From Bacillota bacterium (GTDB taxonomy: Bacteria > Bacillota > Bacilli > Lactobacillales > Enterococcaceae), in contig JAEWFE010000086.1 of assembly GCA_023389005.1 (NCBI GenBank), positions 1-9,497 on the forward strand: DNA of 9,497 nucleotides, written 5' to 3'. The translations under genes and the position numbers were made by a program. Below are positions 1 to 5,441 of this stretch, one piece after another. A model generated the notes under the pieces. It had not been told where the DNA came from. It did not search any database and saw only the letters and a program-made list of their open reading frames with translations. Positions within the stretch are counted from its first letter, which is position 1; the number at the start of each line of letters is the position of its first letter.

Positions 1-197
1 TAGAACATGAAGCCAAAGTCTCAAAAATTTCTGAAGAGCAACTTTACTACTTGATGAGCCGAGGTTTATCAGAAGCTGAAGCCACAGAAATGATTGTGAT
101 GGGATTTGTGGAACCATTTACCAAAGAACTACCAATGGAATATGCCGTTGAGCTTAATCGCTTAATCAGCTACGAAATGGAAGGTTCTGTCGGATAA
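1..197 (+). CDS. sufB: Fe-S cluster assembly protein SufB, C-terminal end (partial)
   Basis: The reading frame runs from base 3 to the TAA at 195-197 and gives 64 residues; the 5' part lies outside the window. The peptide shows the conserved SufB tail: HEAKVSKISEEQ, then LMSRGLSEAEA, MIVMGF, and the ending ELPMEYAVELNRL...MEGSVG. SufB is the core scaffold subunit of the cytosolic SufBCD complex, on which Fe-S clusters are built with sulfur from SufS/SufU and then passed to apoproteins. In Firmicutes it is normally the last gene of sufCDSUB, which fits the terminator that follows 12 bases after the stop. Codon use and base composition resemble the core genes at the right of the window rather than the AT-rich block next door. 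Confidence 0.93.
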   Translation, partial: EHEAKVSKISEEQLYYLMSRGLSEAEATEMIVMGFVEPFTKELPMEYAVELNRLISYEMEGSVG

Positions 198-209
198 TAA
201 CTAGTTCAT

Positions 210-250
210 TGCTCGAAACGTTGATATTAAAGCGTTTCGAGCATTTTTTT
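210..250 (+). terminator. Rho-independent terminator of the suf operon
   Basis: A perfect 11-bp stem, TGCTCGAAACG (210-220) with CGTTTCGAGCA (233-243), has a 12-base loop and is followed by T7 (244-250). It lies 12 bases after the sufB stop and should end the suf transcript. The next ORF begins in the tail of this terminator, so that ORF gets little read-through from suf. Confidence 0.93.
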
Positions 251-252
251 AT

Positions 253-825
253 TTGCATTTTAATAGTTGGCTACGTTTGGAATTATTCGCCCATAAATTT
301 TATGATGAAAATGTGGCCCCATTTTATGCATACAATCAAATGAACTTATCAACATCTTATTATCATTATGAGTGTAGATACCACAATACTGTATTGTACG
401 AGACTCAGACTATCAGTCTTGACTCGGGTCGCTATCATACTCCAATCCCAGAGTTTGGATTCATAGCCATTGAAAAGTATAGACGTAATTTATTAGATTA
501 TCGCTATTTTATAAAAAGTACAACAAAATTTTATCTACATCTTTTTATGTTTGATGAAGATTCCACTGAAGCATGTTATTCTCGTCGCAAGTTTCTTAGC
601 GTAGTTCCCATATTTGAGTCTAAAAGTGAACAACATGGTTTTGAACGATACATCGAATTAAATATGGCAAAAATTTTAAAAAAATTAAATACAGATATTG
701 AGGAAGATGATTTTCTTGACATTGATGATGATAATCAACGGTTAAAAATGAATACTCAGCATTCGTTAGATATTGGTAGAACACTAGTGGAAGAGTTAAA
801 AAAATTTAGGTTGGAAAAGGAATAG
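253..825 (+). CDS. Hypothetical protein, probably an N-truncated remnant
   Basis: This open frame of 190 codons begins at a TTG (253) two bases after the sufB terminator's T run, with no ribosome site and no room for a promoter. The first in-frame ATG is at 340, also without a clear Shine-Dalgarno. The N-terminal half is rich in aromatic residues (YAYNQMN, YYHYECRYHN, YHTPIPEFGF), as in a folded domain. The C-terminal part is charged, with an acidic patch (IEEDDFLDIDDD, about residues 149-160) and a Lys/Glu tail. No signal peptide or membrane segment is visible. I do not recognise the family. It ends 8 bases before the HEPN gene, so the two were probably one operon. The likeliest reading is the C-terminal part of a longer gene whose 5' end was lost when the block joined at the sufB 3' side, near the TTGGCTACGTT repeat inside this frame (267-277). 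Whether it is expressed is doubtful. Confidence 0.5.
   Translation: MHFNSWLRLELFAHKFYDENVAPFYAYNQMNLSTSYYHYECRYHNTVLYETQTISLDSGRYHTPIPEFGFIAIEKYRRNLLDYRYFIKSTTKFYLHLFMFDEDSTEACYSRRKFLSVVPIFESKSEQHGFERYIELNMAKILKKLNTDIEEDDFLDIDDDNQRLKMNTQHSLDIGRTLVEELKKFRLEKE
267..277. repeat. Left copy of 11-bp direct repeat TTGGCTACGTT
   Basis: TTGGCTACGTT occurs here, 17 bases after the sufB terminator's T run, and again at 4819-4829 at the far side of the AT-rich block. A shorter copy, TTGGCTACG, lies at 4807-4815. The position at both edges of the accessory block suggests an attachment or recombination site, though no recombinase gene is present in the window. Confidence 0.4.
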
Positions 826-833
826 TTGAAATT

Positions 834-2192
834 ATGTGGTATGAAGATGAGTCTCTAAATTTAAAGTCCGAAGACTGCGATTTTGCGTATAACAATAGAA
901 ATAGTAATTTGCTTTTAAAATTAAGTGAAGAATGTCGAATACTAGCTGAAAGTGAAGATAGGCATATGATGATTCGTGCCAAACTATATTACGATAGTTT
1001 TACATCTTTAAGTAATTATATAGAAATAACTGATTTAAGTACGGTCGATAAAGAAAAGTTTATAGAAAAGATCTTATATCTTTGCCGTAGAAGTCTGCTT
1101 TTACAAGATGAATATGCAAAAAATAACATAATAGATGAGATTGAAGAAGCTAATTTCAATGGACTATATTTCAAAACTAACGTAAATTATTGTAATATTC
1201 TAAGTCATATTGGAAGATTACCAAAGGCCATATATGAAAATAGAAAATTAGCTAAACAAGGTTTTGGAATGGCTATCGGCAACCTAGGTATGGAGTTATA
1301 TGATTACGGATATTTTGACTATGATACAGGACATCAACAGTTGATACTTGAAAAAGTATGTTCATTATTGAAAGAAACTATCAGTTTTTCTGAGAGGGAG
1401 ATTCATTCAGAAGCAAAAGAAAGTTTTCTAAAAAGGTTAAAGTATATTTTAGGAAGTGATGATTTTAAAAAGAAATTAGAGAATATACCTGATTTAAATT
1501 TTTGCTATTCTCCCGATTTTCAAGAAAAATATAATTTAGTGAACATTGCAAGTGAGGAACTTAGTTATCGGAAATGGTTTGCTCAAAACTGTTTAGCTCT
1601 TAATACTTTGAATGATTTTGATTACTCTGTAAATCAAGCATACGATCCAATTCGTTTACCTAATATGTTGGCTCCCGTGGATGAATTATACCCGCGATTC
1701 CATGGATTATTTAACCAGATAAAGCAAGAATATGGTTCAGCAAGATTTATGATGTATGAAGGAATAAAAAATTCAAATTTTAAGACACATTTCTCCGATA
1801 AGGATGTTTTTTTAACCAATACTATGGATTATCCTGTATATGGATTAAATATAGAAATGATAAAAAGTGCTTATCGAACAATATATTCTCTATTCGATAG
1901 AATTGGATTTTTTTTGAATGAATATTATTCCCTAAGATTAACGAAGAGAAAAGTTTCTTTTGGAGCTATTTGGAGTAACAATACGAATTTATTAAAAATT
2001 TCTGAGTCTAATTATATTTTGAAGGCTCTTTATTGGATAAAAAAAGACCTCTATGGTAATTCAATTTCTGAATATAAAGATTATATAGATCCTATATTGA
2101 ATAGGACTTATCAAATAAGAAATGTAATGGAACATAGATATTTAAAAATTTTATCATATGATGAAATTTTTTTACAGAAGATTCAAGAATAG
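834..2192 (+). CDS. LA2681-like HEPN-domain protein, main part of a frameshift-split gene
   Basis: This frame codes for 452 residues before a TAG at 2190. I recognise the LA2681-like HEPN family from a series of blocks in the usual order: YRKWFAQNCLALNTLNDF (245-262), QEYGSARFMMYEGI (298-311), DVFLTNTMDYP (324-334), YSLFDRIGFFLNEYY (351-365), VSFGAIW (374-380) and RNVMEHRYLKI (429-439). R429 and H434 form the RNxxEH (R-x4-H) motif of HEPN ribonucleases. The N-terminal 240 residues are helical and repeat-like, consistent with the TPR-type helices reported for the family. HEPN proteins are typically RNA-cleaving toxins or defence effectors; that role here is inferred. The start ATG follows AAAAGGAA (815-822), a slightly distant ribosome site. 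The stop cuts off the family's C-terminal helices, which continue in the -1 frame (2174-2386). A single extra T in the T7 run (2167-2173) would restore a protein of about 517 residues. Confidence 0.85.
   Translation: MWYEDESLNLKSEDCDFAYNNRNSNLLLKLSEECRILAESEDRHMMIRAKLYYDSFTSLSNYIEITDLSTVDKEKFIEKILYLCRRSLLLQDEYAKNNIIDEIEEANFNGLYFKTNVNYCNILSHIGRLPKAIYENRKLAKQGFGMAIGNLGMELYDYGYFDYDTGHQQLILEKVCSLLKETISFSEREIHSEAKESFLKRLKYILGSDDFKKKLENIPDLNFCYSPDFQEKYNLVNIASEELSYRKWFAQNCLALNTLNDFDYSVNQAYDPIRLPNMLAPVDELYPRFHGLFNQIKQEYGSARFMMYEGIKNSNFKTHFSDKDVFLTNTMDYPVYGLNIEMIKSAYRTIYSLFDRIGFFLNEYYSLRLTKRKVSFGAIWSNNTNLLKISESNYILKALYWIKKDLYGNSISEYKDYIDPILNRTYQIRNVMEHRYLKILSYDEIFLQKIQE
2168..2174 (+). other. Slippery heptamer T TTT TTA inside a T7 run
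   Basis: In the HEPN frame the codons read ATT TTT TTA, so bases 2168-2174 form X XXY YYZ = T TTT TTA, the classic -1 slippage heptamer, known from the HIV-1 gag-pol site. A -1 shift here reads straight into the open frame coding for the rest of the HEPN domain. No strong pseudoknot or stem is evident just downstream, and the upstream Shine-Dalgarno-like stimulator is weak. A plain indel in a homopolymer, a sequencing error, or transcriptional slippage are equally possible. Confidence 0.5.
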
Positions 2193-2386
2193 ATGTGTTA
2201 GCAACAACTATCTCCATAGAAGAATTCCATGACTTAGCTATTAATCTTTTGAGAACTTGTAGAGAAGCAATAATAATGTTGGTCATGTTAGTTAATATTG
2301 AAGAGAAAAGAAAACATACCAGGTTCGATGGACTTATTCTTCCTAATATTCCATTATCTGAATACGAAGATGACTGGAAAAGATAG
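2174..2386 (+). pseudogene. C-terminal part of the LA2681-like HEPN gene, in the -1 frame
   Basis: From base 2174 the -1 frame reads TEDSRIDVLATTISIEEF, then HDLAINLLRTCREAI, MLVMLVNIEEKR and a tail ending SEYEDDWKR, stopping with TAG at 2384-2386. This matches the helix pair expected after the RNxxEH motif in LA2681-like HEPN proteins: an 'SI(S/E)xEEF' start, a 'LLxxxREALI' helix and an 'xxxIEExRR' segment. It is therefore the end of the gene at 834, not a separate gene. The GTG at 2195 could serve as a nominal start, but there is no ribosome site before it. Together the two pieces give about the usual family length. Unless slippage or a correction joins them, the HEPN fold lacks its last helices. 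Confidence 0.75.
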
Positions 2387-2437
2387 TCTTTATTGAAGGC
2401 ATGTCATTTGAATACGATTGAACAGCTAATCAATAAG

Positions 2438-2459
2438 AATTACTCTCAATAGAGTAATT
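2438..2459. other. AT-rich perfect hairpin downstream of the HEPN gene
   Basis: AATTACTCT (2438-2446) and AGAGTAATT (2451-2459) form a perfect 9-bp stem around the loop CAAT, 51 bases after the HEPN gene's final stop. The following sequence (AAATTTATTC) has no solid T run, so this is at best a weak terminator, or a 3'-end stabilising hairpin. The palindrome would be symmetrical for both strands. Confidence 0.45.
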
Positions 2460-2537
2460 AAATTTATTCAAAAATCATTGGATATAAAATACTCTTAATT
2501 GACTATTTGTAGCGGGCAATTTGATTTAAAATATTAA

Positions 2538-2694
2538 TGTTACACCTTTAAGTGTTACATTGAATTATTGATATATATAATAAAGATGATATGTACCGTT
2601 AGAGTATACTTATATGTTACACTTTTTGATAATAATAATTAATTTACTCAGAACAATTATGAATATATATATTTTTTTTAGTAATACTGTTACA
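2538..2694 (+). promoter_or_regulatory. Four TGTTACA elements upstream of the ATPase operon (putative operators)
   Basis: TGTTACA occurs at 2538-2544, 2553-2559, 2615-2621 and 2688-2694, always on the + strand. The first two form a near-palindrome, TGTTACAC-N6-GTGTTACA, because ACAC pairs with GTGT and the outer bases TGT pair with ACA. The fourth sits within a second imperfect inverted repeat with arms ATACT (2684-2688) and AGTAT (2697-2701). The second element overlaps the best -35 candidate. This arrangement suggests a repressor or activator array controlling the ATPase/nuclease pair. No regulator gene is seen nearby, so the factor would be encoded elsewhere. The 347-base gap 2387-2733 holds this array, the hairpin at 2438 and no gene that I can support. 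Confidence 0.5.
2554..2581 (+). promoter_or_regulatory. Candidate sigma-A promoter for the ATPase operon
   Basis: A consensus -10 TATAAT (2576-2581) lies 16 bases after GTTACA (2554-2559), a 4-of-6 match to TTGACA formed by the second TGTTACA element. The transcript would have a leader of about 145 bases. A second -10-like TACAAT at 2691-2696, closer to the gene, lacks a good -35. AT-rich surroundings make chance matches common, so this is tentative. Confidence 0.4.
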
Positions 2695-2719
2695 ATAGTA
2701 TCATATTGAGAGAAAACGT

Positions 2720-2727
2720 AAGGAGGT
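2720..2727 (+). promoter_or_regulatory. Strong ribosome binding site of the ATPase gene
   Basis: AAGGAGGT is a full complement to the 16S rRNA tail, 6 bases before the ATG at 2734. It fixes the start and predicts efficient translation, unlike the first two genes of the block. Confidence 0.9.
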
Positions 2728-2733
2728 AAAATA

Positions 2734-4089
2734 ATGAAATTGAAATTATCTAATATAGGTATTGTTAAACAAGCAGAGATAGAACTTCAAACTGTAACTG
2801 TACTTACTGGTGTGAATAATTCCGGTAAAAGTACTGTAGGAAAAGTACTTTATAGTATTGCAACGGTTCAAAATATGATAAGTGATGATTCGATATTACT
2901 TAATAAATATAAGAGTATATTAAATGAGTTAAGTGGAATTTCAAGATGGATTCGGTCAGTAGATTATGAAAAATTATATGATGAAACTAGCTATATATTT
3001 TCTAGTATAATAAGAGAAAGACCAATTCGATGGGGGCACAGGGAAGAATATTCATATTTAGAAGAATTATCTATAACAGAAAAATATGATTTGTTGGATA
3101 AAAAGATTGAAGAAATGAATAGATATGTTGAGGATTTTGAGAATAATATTAAGGACAATGAAAACTTAAAAATATCAATTAATAATCTGAAAGATAGAGT
3201 TTCTAAATCTCAAGATGACAAAGCAACTAAGATTCTAACTTTAGACGATATGCTTAGCAATGAATTTTCTGGAAGATATACGTCAGTAAATGACAACAAT
3301 TCAAATTCATCAATAGAACTTATAGAAAATAATGGTGATGAAGTTTTTCTTTATATTCAAAACAAATCCATTGATTTTGAGAAGTCAAAATTCGATGTGT
3401 CAAGAAATTACTCAGAAATTATCTATTTAGATGATCCGTTTTTATTAGATGATCCTTTTGCTAGGTATATGACTCCACATAGACAGGAAAATGGATACTT
3501 AGGTGGGTATAAGCATAGAAGAAATACTTTAACTCAAATTAATAAAGCAAGTCGTCAAAGAAATTTTTTTGATGAGAGTATCCAAGACGAAAACATTCGT
3601 CAAATTTTTTCTAAAGTTCTAGGCGGGAAAATTAACAGAGTAAATGGTGGATATGTTTATGAAAATCCAGAATTTTCTAGTGAAATAAGTTTTGATTCCC
3701 TTTCAGCTGGTATGAAATCTTTCTCTACTATTCAGATGTTAATGGAATATGGATTATTAAATAATGCGGAATATTTGATATTAGATGAACCAGAAACCCA
3801 TTTACATCCAGAATGGCAAGTGAAATTTGCGGAATTAGTTGTTTGGATATCGGTGCATTTTCCTATTAGAATTTTAGTTACTTCTCATAGTCCATACTTT
3901 GTCGAAGCAATAGATATTTTCTATAAAAAGTATAAAAAAGACAAAAACATTAAATTTTATAGTTCAATAAGCGAAACTAATTTAGGCGCAAGTAATATTA
4001 TAGATGTTACTGATAACTTAGAAACTATATTTAAAGATATGTATCGCCCTTTAAGTAATTTAGAAGAACTGAGGGATGAACTTGATTGA
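2734..4089 (+). CDS. ABC/OLD-type AAA ATPase without Toprim domain, candidate defence ATPase
   Basis: The 451-residue protein has an ABC-class ATPase head split by a helical insert. In order: a small beta start (KLSNIGIVKQAEIEL), Walker A GVNNSGKST (26-34), a charged coiled-coil-like segment (about 115-160), the signature LSAGMKS (323-329), Walker B YLILDEPE (347-354) followed by THLHPEWQ, and the histidine switch TSHSP (383-387). About 64 residues remain after the switch, so there is no Toprim nuclease domain as in OLD, GajA or AbiL-type fusions; the catalytic activity should come from a partner. The next gene overlaps its end by 14 bases and codes for a nuclease-like protein, forming a two-gene unit. 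Such ATPases commonly act as sensors or gates in anti-phage systems (Septu, PARIS, RloA-like), which is the basis for the inferred role. All ATPase motifs look intact. The very AT-rich codon use suggests horizontal transfer. Confidence 0.85.
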   Translation: MKLKLSNIGIVKQAEIELQTVTVLTGVNNSGKSTVGKVLYSIATVQNMISDDSILLNKYKSILNELSGISRWIRSVDYEKLYDETSYIFSSIIRERPIRWGHREEYSYLEELSITEKYDLLDKKIEEMNRYVEDFENNIKDNENLKISINNLKDRVSKSQDDKATKILTLDDMLSNEFSGRYTSVNDNNSNSSIELIENNGDEVFLYIQNKSIDFEKSKFDVSRNYSEIIYLDDPFLLDDPFARYMTPHRQENGYLGGYKHRRNTLTQINKASRQRNFFDESIQDENIRQIFSKVLGGKINRVNGGYVYENPEFSSEISFDSLSAGMKSFSTIQMLMEYGLLNNAEYLILDEPETHLHPEWQVKFAELVVWISVHFPIRILVTSHSPYFVEAIDIFYKKYKKDKNIKFYSSISETNLGASNIIDVTDNLETIFKDMYRPLSNLEELRDELD

Positions 4090-4612
4090 AAAGACACTAA
4101 ATAAATTATTCAATGAGCATCGCTCCTGTTTATCTACTTTTAAAGAATGTTCAATAGATACTTCTAAAAATCCCACTTGCTATTTGAGCTCTAATGAAGA
4201 ACCTGCATTTGATTTTGATGAAATAAAAGAAAAATTTTGCGAGAAAAATCATATTACACATGTATCATCAATGGATAGTCTGTATATTACTTTAGACAAG
4301 ATTTACTTAATAGAGTTTAAAAATCAAAAAAACAATAAATTGAAATGGGAGAAAATAAAAAATAAAATGCATGATAGTTTATCTATATTAAATAAAGAAC
4401 TTAGTATAGATGATTCTAATTTTCATCAGATAGAAGCATTTATTATAACTCCAGATAGAGGCAATAATTCAATAAATAAAATGTTAAATCATGGGAAAAA
4501 TTTAGTGAATGAACCTTTTGAATGTAAACAGTTGGAAATATTCTCTGAAGTATATGGTTTAAAATGCTATAAATCAACGAATAAAGAGTTTGAAAACTAT
4601 ATTGCTATATGA
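4076..4612 (+). CDS. Small PD-(D/E)xK-like protein, putative nuclease partner of the upstream ATPase
   Basis: This 178-residue protein belongs to no family that I can name. Residues 63-105 read as a PD-(D/E)xK-type core: D67 in SSMDSLY, a beta strand KIYLIEFKNQ with E80-x-K82, then a helix with Lys/Trp (KLKWEKIKNKMHDSL). A second predicted strand, IEAFIITP (119-126), follows. The spacing D-x12-E-x-K fits nucleases of this fold, but I cannot confirm the structure. No membrane segment or signal peptide is evident. The gene overlaps the ATPase gene by 14 bases, implying coupled translation and equal dosage. The ATG at 4076 directly abuts GAGGG (4071-4075), too close to serve it; TTG at 4082, 6 bases after GAGGG, could be the true start and would shorten the protein by two residues. 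The pair could be a toxin/sensor defence unit. Alternatively the protein may be a catalytically inert adaptor. Confidence 0.75.
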   Translation: MNLIEKTLNKLFNEHRSCLSTFKECSIDTSKNPTCYLSSNEEPAFDFDEIKEKFCEKNHITHVSSMDSLYITLDKIYLIEFKNQKNNKLKWEKIKNKMHDSLSILNKELSIDDSNFHQIEAFIITPDRGNNSINKMLNHGKNLVNEPFECKQLEIFSEVYGLKCYKSTNKEFENYIAI

Positions 4613-4977
4613 AGGTTCATGCCAAAAGCACACCTCGCAACTTGAATACGACCAAAAAACTAAACAAGATGATTTATTATCAATAAAGTGATTAGGTCTA
4701 TAAAAAACATTGATATATCAGCTGTTTTCAACCAGTATCATTGTATTTAATTTCATGGCTGAAATAGAATAATTTGAATCCTCAAATAACTTCTCTACCT
4801 GCTGTTTTGGCTACGATATTGGCTACGTTCTCGATGATAGTATCTGCTAATGTATATCGTCAGTCTATAGTAATTTGTTAAATGAGATATCTCTATAAAG
4901 CCTATTCCTTTCCTTTGATTCCCAAAAGAGTCATTGGAAGGTAGTGTGGGATAAACCACTAAGAAGAATAATAATTA
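4613..4977. other. Gene-free stretch at the right edge of the AT-rich block
   Basis: I see no supportable gene in these 365 bases on either strand; stops interrupt every frame within a few tens of codons. It holds two closely spaced TTGGCTACG copies (4807-4815 and 4819-4827), a 10-bp perfect palindrome GAGATATCTC (4884-4893), and a short hairpin TAGTG (4942-4946) with CACTA (4957-4961). On the minus strand, the bases around the repeats can be read as a short peptide tail (ADTIIENVANIVAKTAG, then EVI and a stop), which may be the end of a lost gene. No tRNA or SRP RNA signature was found. Confidence 0.5.
4807..4829. repeat. Right copies of the TTGGCTACG(TT) repeat
   Basis: TTGGCTACG at 4807-4815 is repeated with a 12-base period as TTGGCTACGTT at 4819-4829. 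The second copy matches the 11-mer at 267-277 exactly. The position near the right end of the AT-rich block makes it the natural partner of the left copy as an attachment-like or recombination boundary. Confidence 0.4.
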
Positions 4978-5016
4978 AGAGAAGCCTTATCGTATCAGAA
5001 GGGCTTCTCTATTTTT
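4978..5016 (+). terminator. Strong Rho-independent terminator with no obvious gene upstream
   Basis: AGAGAAGCC (4978-4986) and GGCTTCTCT (5002-5010) form a perfect 9-bp stem with a 15-base loop that can add a T-G and a T-A pair. It is followed by A and T5 (5012-5016). The nearest + strand gene end is 366 bases upstream, so it may terminate the ATPase operon's long 3' tail, an unseen small RNA, or a gene since lost. Confidence 0.85.
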
Positions 5017-5104
5017 ATGTATACACAGTACAAAAACTACAAGATTTATATTAGAATATATGCTAAATTGTACTTATAGATAAATAAATGGAAGTGAAAA
5101 AAGT

Positions 5105-5377
5105 ATGCGTAATAATAAATCAACTGATACAGAAAAGAAAAAGAATACAAAGCGTATCTTGGAACTAAATTTTAAGTTGAAAAAACAATTCGAACAACAT
5201 AAAGATATTTATATGTGATTAAAGGATAAATAAGATATGGAATATGCAATTAAGGCTCATGATTGAATGAATAGATGAAATAAATGGATGAAACGGTATA
5301 AGAGATTGTGATGCATTTTAGAAAGTATAATTGAACCGATTAGAGACTACATTACTGATTTTTTCCTAGCTATTTGA
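5105..5377 (+). pseudogene. Possible small ORF (5105-5218) followed by in-frame decayed coding-like sequence
   Basis: An ATG at 5105, 8 bases after GGAAGTG (5090-5096), opens 37 codons of a strongly basic peptide (RNNKSTDTEKKKNTKRI, then LELNFKLKKQFEQHKD) ending at TGA 5216. The same frame continues past TAA 5231 with MEYAIKAHD, then TGA 5264, MNR, TGA 5276, NKWMKRYKRL, TGA 5309, and CILESIIEPIRDYITDFF to TGA 5375. The continuing amphipathic composition, and the fact that most breaks are TGA (one base from Trp TGG), suggest a decayed gene with a downstream C-terminal half. I do not recognise the family. The first 37 codons could be a functional small protein, but nothing supports this beyond the weak ribosome site. 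The stretch borders the dnaX promoter and is more AT-rich than dnaX. Confidence 0.3.
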
Positions 5378-5389
5378 GGCGAAAATTTG

Positions 5390-5432
5390 TATAATATAGA
5401 TTAGCGTATTTAAAAAATAGACGCAGAAAGGG
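5390..5432 (+). promoter_or_regulatory. Candidate -10 and ribosome site for the dnaX operon
   Basis: A consensus TATAAT at 5390-5395 lies 46 bases before the dnaX ATG. A proper -35 at 17 bases is not evident (TAGCTA); TTGAGG (5374-5379) is too close. The ribosome site is AAAGGGA (5427-5433), 8 bases before the start. The promoter should drive dnaX through holB, since the terminator at 4978 isolates the operon from upstream transcription. Confidence 0.45.
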
Positions 5433-5441
5433 ACTGGTAAA

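Noticed and set aside
1634..1819. Minus-strand open frame inside the HEPN gene
   Set aside because: It is a shadow of a well-supported family protein on the + strand, has no ribosome site, and its peptide is low in recognisable features. The same applies to other antisense frames inside dnaX, recR and tmk.
2538..2694. TGTTACA copies as a CRISPR array or replication iterons
   Set aside because: Only four 7-base copies with irregular spacing (15, 62 and 73 bases), no spacers of uniform size, and no Rep or Cas gene.
5219..5377. TGA used as tryptophan by this organism
   Set aside because: The core genes use TGG for Trp, and the ATPase and nuclease genes end with TGA in sensible places, so the host reads TGA as stop.
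4613..5441. SRP (4.5S/scr) RNA or tRNA upstream of dnaX
   Set aside because: Firmicutes often carry scr there, so I looked for the GGAAGGAAGCA tetraloop region and for tRNA T-arm patterns, and found neither; GGAAGGTAG at 4936 lacks the surrounding helix.
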